From positions 124,001-188,000 of the forward strand of contig NZ_BSFC01000044.1 in NCBI RefSeq assembly GCF_027922145.1: a DNA stretch of 64,000 nucleotides, read 5' to 3'. Position 1 is the first letter of the stretch, and the number at the start of each line of letters is the position of its first letter. The notes under the pieces were generated by a model. The model was not told the DNA's origin and did not search any database. It saw nothing but the letters and a program-made list of their open reading frames with translations. The DNA is from Novosphingobium resinovorum. Its GTDB lineage: Bacteria > Pseudomonadota > Alphaproteobacteria > Sphingomonadales > Sphingomonadaceae. This document shows, one piece after another, positions 23,338 through 32,315 of this stretch. Position numbers and translations under genes: made by a program.

Positions 23338-24099
23338 ATGAAGGGCTGGCGTGCGAGCCCTTTGATTGCGGGGCTTCTGCTTGCCGCATGCGGGCAGGGT
23401 GCTGTGCCCCGGCCGCAAGGCGAAGAGGTCATCGGCCTCTACTCCAGCCTGCCGATTGCGTGGAACGAGAGTAAGGACATCAAGGGGCTTCTTGCCGACG
23501 ACAGCGCGCCGCACTGGGCGCTGGAGATCCTGCGTGCGCAAGGTCGCGCGATTCCGCTCGATACGCTGGCCAATGCGCAAGGCGGGCTGCCGCTGCCCGA
23601 GAATGGCGTGCTGGTGCTTGCCCAGCCGCGTCCACTGACGGCGCAGGAGAACGTCGCGCTCGATGCCTGGGTGCGTGGGGGCGGGCGAGTGCTGCTGTTC
23701 GTGGACCCGATGCTCACCGTGCATTCCCGGTTCGGCCCCGGTGATCCCCGGCGGCCGCAGGACATCGCCATGCTCTCTCCGATCCTTGCGCGCTGGGGAC
23801 TACAACTGCAGTTCGACGACACGCAGGAGGCCGGAGAGCGGCTGGAAGGCGGCATTCCCGTCAATCTTGCAGGCCGGTTCAAACCTTTGGGGAAATCCGG
23901 GGGCGGCTCGGGGCAAGCCGGGGATGCGGTTGCCGAGTGCCGAATCGAGGCGCGGGGATTGCGCGCCGACTGCGTCTCGGGGAAGGGGCGCATTCTTGCG
24001 CTGGCAGATGCGGCCGTGCTCGAAAATCCTGATGAATCGGCAGATTTGGCCGCCAGGCAGGCGCTTCTGGCCGATTTTCTGCATCGTCTCGCCAAGTAG
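23338..24099 (+). CDS. Putative lipoprotein with DUF4350/GldG-like domain
   Basis: 253-residue exported protein. The N-terminus (SPLIAGLLLAACGQG) has a lipobox with Cys at residue 18, so it is probably lipidated. The body, YSSLPIAWNESKDIKGLL, ENGVLVLAQPRPLTAQENVALDAWVRGGGRVLLFVDP, resembles the glutamine-amidotransferase-like fold of DUF4350 and GldG-type proteins, in which a chain is exposed beside an ABC transporter. No ABC genes are adjacent. It is the last gene before the dcw cluster; a promoter region for mraZ follows. Confidence 0.6.
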   Translation: MKGWRASPLIAGLLLAACGQGAVPRPQGEEVIGLYSSLPIAWNESKDIKGLLADDSAPHWALEILRAQGRAIPLDTLANAQGGLPLPENGVLVLAQPRPLTAQENVALDAWVRGGGRVLLFVDPMLTVHSRFGPGDPRRPQDIAMLSPILARWGLQLQFDDTQEAGERLEGGIPVNLAGRFKPLGKSGGGSGQAGDAVAECRIEARGLRADCVSGKGRILALADAAVLENPDESADLAARQALLADFLHRLAK

Positions 24100-24170
24100 C
24101 AACCCGCCGGGAATATTGGGGACGAACTCCCTGAAACCGGGGATGGTGCGGGATCAGCGCGGGAAAGACG

Positions 24171-24350
24171 GAATCTTTCTGATTCTCAACGATATTGTGC
24201 GATAGTCGGCGCCCCGGATTCATGAAACGTTCCGCCACGGTTCGCCGCAAGTCCCACATTTCGGCGCAAAAGTGCCCGTTCATCCCCATATTTCCCTTTA
24301 ATCCCCGACATTCCCGATATAGAACCACTGTCAATCGGAAAGGCTGATTC
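24171..24350 (+). promoter_or_regulatory. mraZ/dcw promoter region with TCCC repeats and clustered GANTC sites
   Basis: Four TCCC motifs at 24283, 24293, 24302 and 24312 recur with a period of 9-10 bases, as expected for MraZ, whose known sites are GGG-containing direct repeats with 10-bp spacing; here they read as GGGA on the minus strand. Four GANTC sites (24171, 24181, 24217, 24346), the CcrM methylation sequence of alphaproteobacteria, also fall within 180 bases. Together they suggest MraZ autoregulation and cell-cycle methylation control. The rest of the 354-bp gap shows nothing more. Confidence 0.5.
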
Positions 24351-24453
24351 CTGCCGTGCCCGCCTTGGGTCACGGAAACCGGCGCGCATGCGTCGCCGGG
24401 CGAGGGGGTCTTCATGTTCCGGGACGGCAACTTAGGGGCGATTTCGGACAGTC

Positions 24454-24960
24454 ATGGCGGGGCAGCCATACATCTACAGCGGACCGGGCTTCTCGCTTCT
24501 GCGCGACAAGAACCGCTTCGTGCTGCCCAAGGAGCTTCGCTCTCCCGTACGGGATTCGAGCGGCAAGGACGTTCTGTGCCTTGCCAAGCACGCCGACTGG
24601 AAGTGCCTCGTCGGTTTCGGCCTCTCCCGTGTCGAGGATTTCGAAACCCAGCTCGATGCCGAGCAGGTGCGTGCAGACACCGCCGGCAAGCCCTTCAATC
24701 GCGATAGCCGCGCGATGCAGCTCTACAACTTCCAGCAGGTGCCCTTCGACGGCAGCGGCCGCTTCACCATGCCCGAGGCGCTCGCCGGTCTCGCCGCCGT
24801 GGGGGAGCAGCTGTTCTTCCAGGGCATCGGCCGCACCGGCATCCTGATCTGGAACCCCGACGAACTCTACAAGCACGCCGAAGACCCTGCGTTCGAGGCC
24901 GCCATCGCCACCTGCCGCTCGTTGCAGGAAGCCGAAATCGCAAAGGCCAAGAAGTCGTGA
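24454..24960 (+). CDS. mraZ: Transcriptional regulator / division cluster protein MraZ
   Basis: 168-residue AbrB-fold regulator that binds repeats in its own promoter and opens the dcw cluster. Visible are two copies of the SpoVT/AbrB-like half (LLRDKNRFVLPKELRSPV and VPFDGSGRFTMPEALAGLA), each with the D-x-x-G/N-R-F motif, as in MraZ. It is divergent from enterobacterial MraZ, as usual in this class. The ribosome site is weak (AGGGG about 17 bases upstream). The stop overlaps the rsmH GTG start. Confidence 0.9.
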   Translation: MAGQPYIYSGPGFSLLRDKNRFVLPKELRSPVRDSSGKDVLCLAKHADWKCLVGFGLSRVEDFETQLDAEQVRADTAGKPFNRDSRAMQLYNFQQVPFDGSGRFTMPEALAGLAAVGEQLFFQGIGRTGILIWNPDELYKHAEDPAFEAAIATCRSLQEAEIAKAKKS

Positions 24961-25973
24961 GTGCCCCCGGAATTCCCCATATTCCCGTGCTCCTTGAGGA
25001 GGTGGTCGCCGCCCTGAACCCCCGGGGCGGCGACCTCATCGTCGATGCGACGCTGGGTGCCGGTGGCTATACCCGCCGCCTGCTCGACGAGGGCGCGACG
25101 GTGCATGCCTTCGATCGCGATCCCGATGCGATCGCCGCTGTGCAAAACAATCCGGGGAAATGGCCCGAACTCGCCAGCAATCCGCCGCGCCTCGTGTTGC
25201 ACGCCCGCCGCTTCTCCGAAATGGTCGAAGGCCTTGGAGATGTGGGGGTCGACAAGGTTGACGGCGTGGTGATGGACATCGGCGTGTCCTCGATGCAGCT
25301 CGATCAGGCGGGGCGCGGGTTCGCGTTCGGTTCTGACGGCCCGCTCGACATGCGCATGAGCCAGGACGGCATGTCCGCCGCCGACTTCGTCAACGAAGCG
25401 GACGAGGCGCAGATCGCCGACGTGCTCTACCTCTATGGCGAGGAACGCCAGTCGCGCCGTCTCGCCCGCGCCATCGTGGCCGCGCGGCCGCTGGAGACGA
25501 CCGGTGACCTTGCCCGCGTGGTCCGCAAGGCGCTGGGGTACAATCCCGCCTACAAGGGCAGCAATGCGCCCAAGGACCCGGCGATCCGCACCTTCCAGGC
25601 GATCCGCATCCATGTAAACGGCGAACTGGACGAACTGGACGCGGCGCTGGAGGCTTCCGAGACGCTGCTGCAGGGCGGAGGGCGGCTGGCGGTGGTGACG
25701 TTCCACAGCCTCGAGGACCGCAAGGTGAAGCGCTTCCTGCGCGATGCCAGCAGCGCCGGTCAGTCCACCTCGCGCCATCTGCCGCAGACGGCCACCGCGC
25801 CCGCACCTTTCGAGAAGGTGTCGAAGGGCGTGCGTCCCGGCGAGGCGGAGCTGGAAGTGAACCCGCGCTCGCGCTCCGCCACGCTGCGTAGCGCGGTCCG
25901 TACAAGTACCCCCCCCAGGAATCCAAGCTCACCCGAGCCTTATGGCACCCCCGGCCGAAGGAAAGTCGCATGA
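24957..25973 (+). CDS. rsmH: 16S rRNA (cytosine-1402 N4)-methyltransferase RsmH
   Basis: SAM-dependent methyltransferase (formerly MraW) that modifies C1402 in the ribosomal P site. The 338-residue product shows HIPVLLEEVVAALNPRGGDLIVDATLGAGGYT in register with the SAM-binding fold, the DGVVMDIGVSSMQLDQAGRGF motif and GGRLAVVTFHSLEDRKVKRF. The GTG start overlaps the mraZ stop (GTGA) and the end overlaps ftsL by four bases. Confidence 0.96.
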   Translation: MSAPGIPHIPVLLEEVVAALNPRGGDLIVDATLGAGGYTRRLLDEGATVHAFDRDPDAIAAVQNNPGKWPELASNPPRLVLHARRFSEMVEGLGDVGVDKVDGVVMDIGVSSMQLDQAGRGFAFGSDGPLDMRMSQDGMSAADFVNEADEAQIADVLYLYGEERQSRRLARAIVAARPLETTGDLARVVRKALGYNPAYKGSNAPKDPAIRTFQAIRIHVNGELDELDAALEASETLLQGGGRLAVVTFHSLEDRKVKRFLRDASSAGQSTSRHLPQTATAPAPFEKVSKGVRPGEAELEVNPRSRSATLRSAVRTSTPPRNPSSPEPYGTPGRRKVA

Positions 25974-26524
25974 ACCTTACCAGTGATCGGATCCGATCGA
26001 TCGGCTGGGTCTCGGTCCTCGTTGTCTGCTTTGCGGGCACCGTGGGCCTGACGCTGCGCGTGAACGCGGTGAAGAGCCAGGTCCACGATACCGACAAGAA
26101 GATCGTCTGGGTCAAGCGCGACATCGACTTCCTCCAGACCGAGTTCCAGACCCGCTCCAACCAGCAGGCGCTGCGCGACCTCAACGATCTGGAATTCGGC
26201 TACAAGGCGCCCACCGCCGGCCAGTACATCGAAGGCGAGCGCCAGCTGGCCGCGCTCGGCGTGCCCGCTGGGCCGGGTGCGCCGGCGCCGATCCGCTATG
26301 CCAATGCCGAAGTGCCGGGTGGCGCTTCGGGCGATGGTTCGAAGGGTGAGGGCGGCTCGCTGCTCGCAATGGTTTCGCCGGTCGCGGGGGCGACGGCGGC
26401 TGCCATTACCGACAAGCCGAAGTCGGAAACCCGCGACCCGGAGCGCGAGGCGATCGCGCGTGACGCCGCGGCGCTCGGCAAGCGCCTGGCCCGCATCGAA
26501 GTGGCGGAGGCTGCCCAGCAGTGA
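25970..26524 (+). CDS. ftsL: Cell division protein FtsL
   Basis: Bitopic division protein that joins FtsQ and FtsB in the complex activating FtsWI. The 184-residue product has a short cytoplasmic N-terminus, one membrane helix (VSVLVVCFAGTVGLTLRV, about residues 14-31), then a coiled-coil stretch (KSQVHDTDKKIVWVKRDIDFLQTEF) and the NDLEFGYKAPT motif seen in alphaproteobacterial FtsL. The tail of about 100 residues is Ala/Gly-rich and longer than in E. coli. Identification rests on position between rsmH and ftsI plus this architecture. Confidence 0.9.
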   Translation: MNLTSDRIRSIGWVSVLVVCFAGTVGLTLRVNAVKSQVHDTDKKIVWVKRDIDFLQTEFQTRSNQQALRDLNDLEFGYKAPTAGQYIEGERQLAALGVPAGPGAPAPIRYANAEVPGGASGDGSKGEGGSLLAMVSPVAGATAAAITDKPKSETRDPEREAIARDAAALGKRLARIEVAEAAQQ

Positions 26525-28296
26525 ACGCCCCGGCGTTTCCCCTCGGGACGATCCCCACCACTGTCTCGGTCGGCCGCCGCCGCCTGGTGAACGTGCGCCA
26601 GCGCTCGCTGCTCACGGCGAAGGCGCGCATGCTGTGGATCCTGGCCGTCTTCATGCTGGTGACGGTGCTGGCGCTTTTCCGCATCGTCTATCTCGGCTTC
26701 ACCGGCGTCGGCCCGCGTCAGGGCGATCTGGCCGACATGCTGATCCCCGCGCGCGGCGACATCGTCGACCGCAACGGCGTGCCGCTGGCGCGCGACTTCC
26801 GCGTCTATTCGCTCTGGTACAACCCCAAGGCGATGACCGAGGGCTCGGCGCTGATCCACTCGCCGGAAGAGGTGACCGCGGGCCTGCTGCGCATCTTCCC
26901 CGATCTCGACCGCGACGAAATCCTCGCCAAGCTGCGGGCCGGAAAGCCTGCGTACCTCCGCAAGTCGCTGTTGCCCGAGGACGCGAACAAGGTTCACGCG
27001 CTGGGCGAACCGGCGCTGGAATTCCCGCTGGAGGCGACCCGCTTCTACCCGCAGGGGTCGATGGCGGCGCACGTGCTCGGCTATGTCGACAGCTACGGCA
27101 AGGGCAAGGTCGGCATGGAGGAGGCCTTCAACGACCAGCTCATCAGCCCCGAAGGCCGCACCGGCCACGCGACGCTGTCGATCGACTTCCGCGTGCAGAG
27201 CGCGCTGGAGGACGAACTGGCCCGCGCGATGCAGCTCAGCGCCGCCAAGGGCGCGGCGGGCGTGGTGCTCGACGTGGACAGCGGCGAGATTCTCGCGCTG
27301 GCCTCGCTGCCCTCGTTCGATCCGAACCACGTGAAGCCGACCGACATGGTGATCTCCGCCGAGGAAGCGCGCAACGGCGACGTGCCGCACGGTTTCAACC
27401 GCGTGACCAACCAGGTCTACGAACTGGGCTCCACCTTCAAGCCGATCACCGTCGCCGCCGCGCTCGACGCGGGCGTGGTGACCGATCTTGGCAAGCAGTG
27501 GCCCGCGACGCCGCTGCATGTCGGCCGCTTCACCATCCACGACCTGCACAACTACGGCGCCTCGCTGAACGTGCCGGAGACGCTGATCCATTCGTCCAAC
27601 ACGGTGACCGCGCGCATCGCCGACGAACTGGGCGGCGTGCGGCTCAAGAAGACGATGGAAGCGCTGGGCATGAACCAGCGGCCTTACGTGGAACTGCCCG
27701 CGAAGGGCTTCCCGATCTGGCCGCGCGGTGAGTGGCCGCGTTTGCGCACGATGACCGTCGCTTATGGCCACGGCATCGCGGTGACGCCGCTGCATCTGGC
27801 CTCGGCTTATGCGGCGCTGGTCAACGGCGGCATCTGGCGTCCGGCCACGCTCAAGAAGCTCGCCCCTGCCGACGTGCCCGCGGGTCGCCGCGTGTTCACC
27901 GCCGCTACCAGCGCCCGCGTACGTCAGCTGCTGCGCATGATCGTGCAGTACGGCACCGGCCGCAAGGCGGACGCCCCGGGTTTCCGCGTCGGCGGCAAGA
28001 CGGGTTCGGCCGAGAAGCCGGGCGTGGGCGGCTATCGCCATCACTCGCTGATCGCGACGTTCGCCTCGGCCTTCCCGATGGACAAGCCGCGCTACGTCGT
28101 GATCGCCATGATGGACGAGCCGCAGGGCACTGCCGCCACCTCGTACCAGCGCACCGCCGCCTGGAACGCCGCTCCGGTGATCCAGCGCGTGGTCCCGCGC
28201 ATCGGGCCTTTGCTGGGCGTCATGCCCGACGAGACCCGCGACATCGACACTACCGATCTGCGGCCGCTGGTGCCGCAGGGGAGCGACGGAGAATGA
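26521..28296 (+). CDS. ftsI: Peptidoglycan D,D-transpeptidase FtsI (PBP3)
   Basis: Septal class B penicillin-binding protein that cross-links peptidoglycan made by FtsW. The 591-residue product has a cytoplasmic N-terminus, one membrane helix at about residues 38-58, the dimerisation domain (RGDIVDRNGVPLARDFRVY), and the transpeptidase motifs SxxK (Ser304-Thr-Phe-Lys307), SxN (Ser358-Ser-Asn360) and KTG (Lys493-Thr-Gly). The GTG start overlaps the ftsL stop, and its stop overlaps murE. Confidence 0.96.
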   Translation: MNAPAFPLGTIPTTVSVGRRRLVNVRQRSLLTAKARMLWILAVFMLVTVLALFRIVYLGFTGVGPRQGDLADMLIPARGDIVDRNGVPLARDFRVYSLWYNPKAMTEGSALIHSPEEVTAGLLRIFPDLDRDEILAKLRAGKPAYLRKSLLPEDANKVHALGEPALEFPLEATRFYPQGSMAAHVLGYVDSYGKGKVGMEEAFNDQLISPEGRTGHATLSIDFRVQSALEDELARAMQLSAAKGAAGVVLDVDSGEILALASLPSFDPNHVKPTDMVISAEEARNGDVPHGFNRVTNQVYELGSTFKPITVAAALDAGVVTDLGKQWPATPLHVGRFTIHDLHNYGASLNVPETLIHSSNTVTARIADELGGVRLKKTMEALGMNQRPYVELPAKGFPIWPRGEWPRLRTMTVAYGHGIAVTPLHLASAYAALVNGGIWRPATLKKLAPADVPAGRRVFTAATSARVRQLLRMIVQYGTGRKADAPGFRVGGKTGSAEKPGVGGYRHHSLIATFASAFPMDKPRYVVIAMMDEPQGTAATSYQRTAAWNAAPVIQRVVPRIGPLLGVMPDETRDIDTTDLRPLVPQGSDGE

Positions 28297-29753
28297 AGCT
28301 TTCGGCCCTTTGTGCTGCAGCCGGACTGCCTGCGATTGACGGCGACGCCAACGTCACCGGTTTCGCGATCGACAATCGCAAGGTCGCACCGGGCACCGTG
28401 TTCGGCGCATTTCGCGGCACGAAGTTCAATGGCGAGGATTTCATCGCCGCCGCCGTCAAGGCAGGCGCGGTGGCGATCGTCGCGCATCCTGATGCGGTGG
28501 TCGAAGGCGCGATCCACTTCGCGGACGAGGAGCCGCGCCGTCTGTTCGCGCAGTTGGCAGCGCCGTTCTTCGCGCCGGTGCCCGATACGCTGGTGGCGGT
28601 GACCGGCACCAACGGCAAGACCTCCACCGTGGAACTCACGCGCCAGCTCTGGCGCATGGCGGGCGAACGCGCCGCCTCGATCGGCACGCTGGGCGTGACG
28701 ACAGGGGACGAAACCGTCTCCACCGGCCTGACCACGCCTGACATCGCGACCTTCCTCGCCAACCTCTCGGGGCTGGCGCGCGAGGGTGTCACGCATGTCG
28801 CCTACGAAGCGTCGAGCCACGGGTTGTCGCAGTTCCGCATCGAGGGGCCGCGAGTGATGGCGGGCGCCTTCACCAATCTCAGCCGTGATCACCTCGACTA
28901 TCATGCGACGATGGACGAGTACTTCGCCGCGAAGATGCGTCTGTTCGACGAAGTCGTGGTTGACGGCGGCACGGCGGTCGTCTGGGCCGACGATGTGTGG
29001 TCAGACAAGGCGATCGAGCATGCGAAGGCGCGCGGCCTCACGCTATTCACCGTGGGCGAGAAGGGTGAAGCGATCCGCCTCGTCAAGCGCACGCCCACGA
29101 GCCTCGGCCAGACGCTGGAGATCGAATTTGAGGGCAAGGCGCGCAAGATCGACTTGCCGCTGATCGGCGCTTATCAGGCCGCCAACTCGCTGGTGGCAGC
29201 GGGGCTGGTGATCGCCAGCGGCGGCGATGCCGACGCGACGTTCGACGCGATGAAGCGCCTCGTAACGGTACGCGGCCGGATCGAGCGGGCGGGTCTCAAC
29301 ACGAACGGCGCGCCGATCTACGTCGATTACGCGCATACGCCCGATGCTTTGGAAGCCGCCATCGCGGCGCTACGTCCGCATGTGACGGGCAGGCTCATCG
29401 CCGTGTTCGGCGCGGGCGGCGATCGGGATCAGGGCAAGCGCCCGGAAATGGGCAAAGTGGCGAGCGCGGGGGCGGACCTCGCCATCGTCACCGACGACAA
29501 TCCGCGCGGGGAAGACCCGGCGACCATCCGGGCGATGATCCTTGCCGGGATGGAAGCGGGTGCGCGGGAAGTGGGCGACCGGCGCGAGGCGATTCGTCTC
29601 GCTGTCGCCGAGGCCGGTGCGGGGGACGTCGTCCTCATCGCCGGCAAGGGGCACGAACAGGGGCAGATCATCGGCAGCGGGGACACTGTCCGCGTCCTGC
29701 CATTCGACGACGTCACCGTGGCCAGGGAAATGGCCGGTTCACTGGGAAGGTAG
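28293..29753 (+). CDS. murE: UDP-MurNAc-L-Ala-D-Glu:meso-diaminopimelate ligase MurE
   Basis: Cytosolic Mur ligase adding the third stem-peptide residue. The 486-residue product has the P-loop VTGTNGKTSTVELT, the Mur family motifs TNLSRDHLDYH and VDYAHTPDALEAAI, and DDNPRGEDP, in which DNPR is the signature for meso-diaminopimelate rather than lysine. The start overlaps the ftsI stop by four bases; murF follows after three bases. Confidence 0.96.
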   Translation: MKLSALCAAAGLPAIDGDANVTGFAIDNRKVAPGTVFGAFRGTKFNGEDFIAAAVKAGAVAIVAHPDAVVEGAIHFADEEPRRLFAQLAAPFFAPVPDTLVAVTGTNGKTSTVELTRQLWRMAGERAASIGTLGVTTGDETVSTGLTTPDIATFLANLSGLAREGVTHVAYEASSHGLSQFRIEGPRVMAGAFTNLSRDHLDYHATMDEYFAAKMRLFDEVVVDGGTAVVWADDVWSDKAIEHAKARGLTLFTVGEKGEAIRLVKRTPTSLGQTLEIEFEGKARKIDLPLIGAYQAANSLVAAGLVIASGGDADATFDAMKRLVTVRGRIERAGLNTNGAPIYVDYAHTPDALEAAIAALRPHVTGRLIAVFGAGGDRDQGKRPEMGKVASAGADLAIVTDDNPRGEDPATIRAMILAGMEAGAREVGDRREAIRLAVAEAGAGDVVLIAGKGHEQGQIIGSGDTVRVLPFDDVTVAREMAGSLGR

Positions 29754-29756
29754 GAC

Positions 29757-31214
29757 ATGAACGCCATCACCCGGATACTCGACTGGCCCGCCGCGCCGCT
29801 GGAGGACAATCCGCTGGTCCTGTGGGACGCAGACGCCATCGCGCGCGCGGTGAAGGGGGAGGCGAGCACGGACTTCACCGTTTCCGGCGTCGAGATCGAC
29901 AGCCGCGACGTCCAGCCCGGCGACCTGTTCTTCGCGCTCAAGGGCGAGGCGATGGACGGCCACCGCTTCGTCGAGGCCGCCTTCGCCAAGGGCGCGGCCG
30001 CCGTGGTGGTGGACCGCCCGGTCGATGGCCCGCATATCCTCGTCGAAGACACGATGGAGGCGCTCGAACGCCTCGGCGCGGCGGCTCGCCTACGCGCGCG
30101 TGGCCCGATCATCGGCGTCACCGGCTCGGTCGGCAAGACGGGTGTGAAGGAGATGATCTTCGCCGCGCTCGACCGCTCCAGCCGGGGGGACGCGCACCGT
30201 TCGGTCAAGAGCTACAACAACCACGTCGGCGTCCCGCTCAGTCTTGCTCGCATGCCCAGTCGCGCGCGCTACGGCATTTTCGAGATGGGCATGAACCACG
30301 CGGGTGAGATCGCCGCGCTGACCCGGCAGGTTCGCCCGAACGTCGCGCTCATCACCACGATCGCGCCCGCGCACATCGAGATGCTCGGTTCCGAAGAGGC
30401 CATCGCCGACGCCAAGGCGGAAATCTTCGAGGGACTGGAAGAGGGCGGCACCGCCGTCATCCCCGCCGACAGCCCGCACTTCCTGCGCCTGCGCGATGCG
30501 GCGCTGGCCTTGGGTGCGAAGGTCGTGTCGTTCGGCAAGGCGGCGGATGCGGACGTACGGCTGCTCGATGCGGTGCCCGCGATCGGCGGCGGCTCGCTCG
30601 TCACCATCGACATGGGCGACCGGCGCGTGTGCTACACCGTCGCCGCGCCCGGAGAGCATCAGGCGATCAACTCGCTGGCCGTCATGGCTGCGGTACGTGC
30701 CGTTAAGGGCGATCTGGGTGCCGCTGGGGTCGCGCTTGCCGAGATGGGCGGGCTGGCCGGTCGCGGCGCGCGGATGGAGATCGATGTAGAGGGCGGTAAG
30801 GCCCTGCTGATCGACGAAAGCTACAACGCGAACCCCGCCTCGATGCGCGCCACGCTGGCGCAGCTGGGGCGCACGCCCGCCCATCGCCGGATCGCCGTTC
30901 TCGGCGCGATGAAGGAACTGGGCAGCCACGGTCCCGACTACCATGCCGGCCTTGCCGAACCGATCCGCGAGGCGGGTGTCGACTACGCGATTCTGGTCGG
31001 CGACGAGATGACCGCATTAGCGGTGGAACTGGGGAAATCCAGGGCTTCCGGCCTTGGCAAACCGGTGGCATTCGCCCATTGCGCAAGTGTGCGGGAAGCT
31101 GTCGAAACCTTGCGCGCTTTCGGCCTCGAACGGGATGACGCCATCCTTGTGAAGGGCTCGAATTCGGTGGGTCTGGCAGCACTCGTGACGGCGCTAGGAA
31201 AGACGGAAGGGTAG
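29757..31214 (+). CDS. murF: UDP-MurNAc-tripeptide:D-alanyl-D-alanine ligase MurF
   Basis: Cytosolic Mur ligase that adds D-Ala-D-Ala to complete the pentapeptide. The 485-residue product shows the N-terminal domain SGVEIDSRDVQPGDLFFALK, P-loop VTGSVGKTGVKEMI, MGMNHAGEIAALT and the C-terminal DESYNANPASMRATL. It lies three bases downstream of murE and 17 upstream of mraY. The D-Ala-D-Ala substrate is made by the Ddl encoded later in the cluster. Confidence 0.96.
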   Translation: MNAITRILDWPAAPLEDNPLVLWDADAIARAVKGEASTDFTVSGVEIDSRDVQPGDLFFALKGEAMDGHRFVEAAFAKGAAAVVVDRPVDGPHILVEDTMEALERLGAAARLRARGPIIGVTGSVGKTGVKEMIFAALDRSSRGDAHRSVKSYNNHVGVPLSLARMPSRARYGIFEMGMNHAGEIAALTRQVRPNVALITTIAPAHIEMLGSEEAIADAKAEIFEGLEEGGTAVIPADSPHFLRLRDAALALGAKVVSFGKAADADVRLLDAVPAIGGGSLVTIDMGDRRVCYTVAAPGEHQAINSLAVMAAVRAVKGDLGAAGVALAEMGGLAGRGARMEIDVEGGKALLIDESYNANPASMRATLAQLGRTPAHRRIAVLGAMKELGSHGPDYHAGLAEPIREAGVDYAILVGDEMTALAVELGKSRASGLGKPVAFAHCASVREAVETLRAFGLERDDAILVKGSNSVGLAALVTALGKTEG

Positions 31215-31231
31215 GGGCGAAAGCCCGCAAG

Positions 31232-32302
31232 ATGCTGTATCTCATCGCAGAATGGTTCCACTACGAGGGACTGTCCAACCTCTTCCGCTACCAGACGTTC
31301 CGTTCGGGCGCCGCCTTCATGACGGCGCTGGTGATCGGCCTGATCATCGGCCCCAAGTTCATCAACATGCTGCGAGTCCGCCAGGGCAAGGGCCAGCCGA
31401 TCCGCGAGGACGGCCCGCAGAGCCACCTCGCCAAGCGCGGCACGCCCACGATGGGCGGGTTGATGATCCTGACCGCGCTGATCGGCTCGATGATCCTGTT
31501 CATGGACGTGACCAACCCGTTCGTCTGGGCCTGCGTGGCGGTGACGGTGGGCTTCGGCGCGATCGGCTTCCTTGACGACTACGACAAGGTGACCAAGCGC
31601 CACCACGCCGGATTGTCGAGCAAGATCAGGCTGCTGTTGGAATTCGTGGTGGCGGGCATCGCGTCCTACATCATCGTCAGCCAGCTGAATACGAACCTTT
31701 ACGTGCCGTTCCTGTCGGGCCGCTACATTCCGCTCGGCCCGTTCTACTACGTCTTCGCCGCCGTGGTGATCGTGGGTGCGGGCAACGCGGTGAACCTGAC
31801 CGACGGCCTCGACGGCCTCGCGACGATGCCGGTCATCATCGCGGCGGGCACTTTCGCGATCATCTGCTACCTCGCGGGCCGCGTCGATTACGCCACCTAC
31901 CTCGGCATTCCGCACGTTCCGCGCGCGGGTGAACTGGCGATCTTCTGCGCCGGGATCATGGGGGCGGGCCTCGCCTTCCTGTGGTTCAACGCGCCGCCTG
32001 CGGCCGTGTTCATGGGCGACACCGGCAGCCTCGCCCTCGGCGGCGCTTTGGGGTGCATCGCGGTCGCCGCGCATCACGAGATCGTGCTGGCGGTGGTCGG
32101 CGGGCTGTTCGTGCTGGAAGCGGCCTCGGTCATCATCCAGGTCTTCTGGTTCAAGCGCACCGGCCGCCGCGTGTTCCGCATGGCGCCGATCCACCACCAC
32201 TTCGAGCAGAAAGGCTGGAAGGAATCGACCGTCGTGATCCGCTTCTGGATCATCTCGATCGTCCTTGCGGTGCTGGGCCTCGCCACTCTGAAACTGCGTT
32301 GA
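31232..32302 (+). CDS. mraY: Phospho-MurNAc-pentapeptide transferase MraY
   Basis: Integral membrane enzyme that makes lipid I from UDP-MurNAc-pentapeptide and undecaprenyl phosphate. The 356-residue product has about ten membrane helices and the key motifs GTPTMGGLMIL, FLDDYDKV, NAVNLTDGLDGLA, FMGDTGSLALGG and the histidine triplet IHHHFEQKGW. It follows murF by 17 bases with a GGGGCGA-type ribosome site, and murD begins 13 bases later. Confidence 0.97.
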   Translation: MLYLIAEWFHYEGLSNLFRYQTFRSGAAFMTALVIGLIIGPKFINMLRVRQGKGQPIREDGPQSHLAKRGTPTMGGLMILTALIGSMILFMDVTNPFVWACVAVTVGFGAIGFLDDYDKVTKRHHAGLSSKIRLLLEFVVAGIASYIIVSQLNTNLYVPFLSGRYIPLGPFYYVFAAVVIVGAGNAVNLTDGLDGLATMPVIIAAGTFAIICYLAGRVDYATYLGIPHVPRAGELAIFCAGIMGAGLAFLWFNAPPAAVFMGDTGSLALGGALGCIAVAAHHEIVLAVVGGLFVLEAASVIIQVFWFKRTGRRVFRMAPIHHHFEQKGWKESTVVIRFWIISIVLAVLGLATLKLR

Positions 32303-32315
32303 GGAGGGCAGGCGC

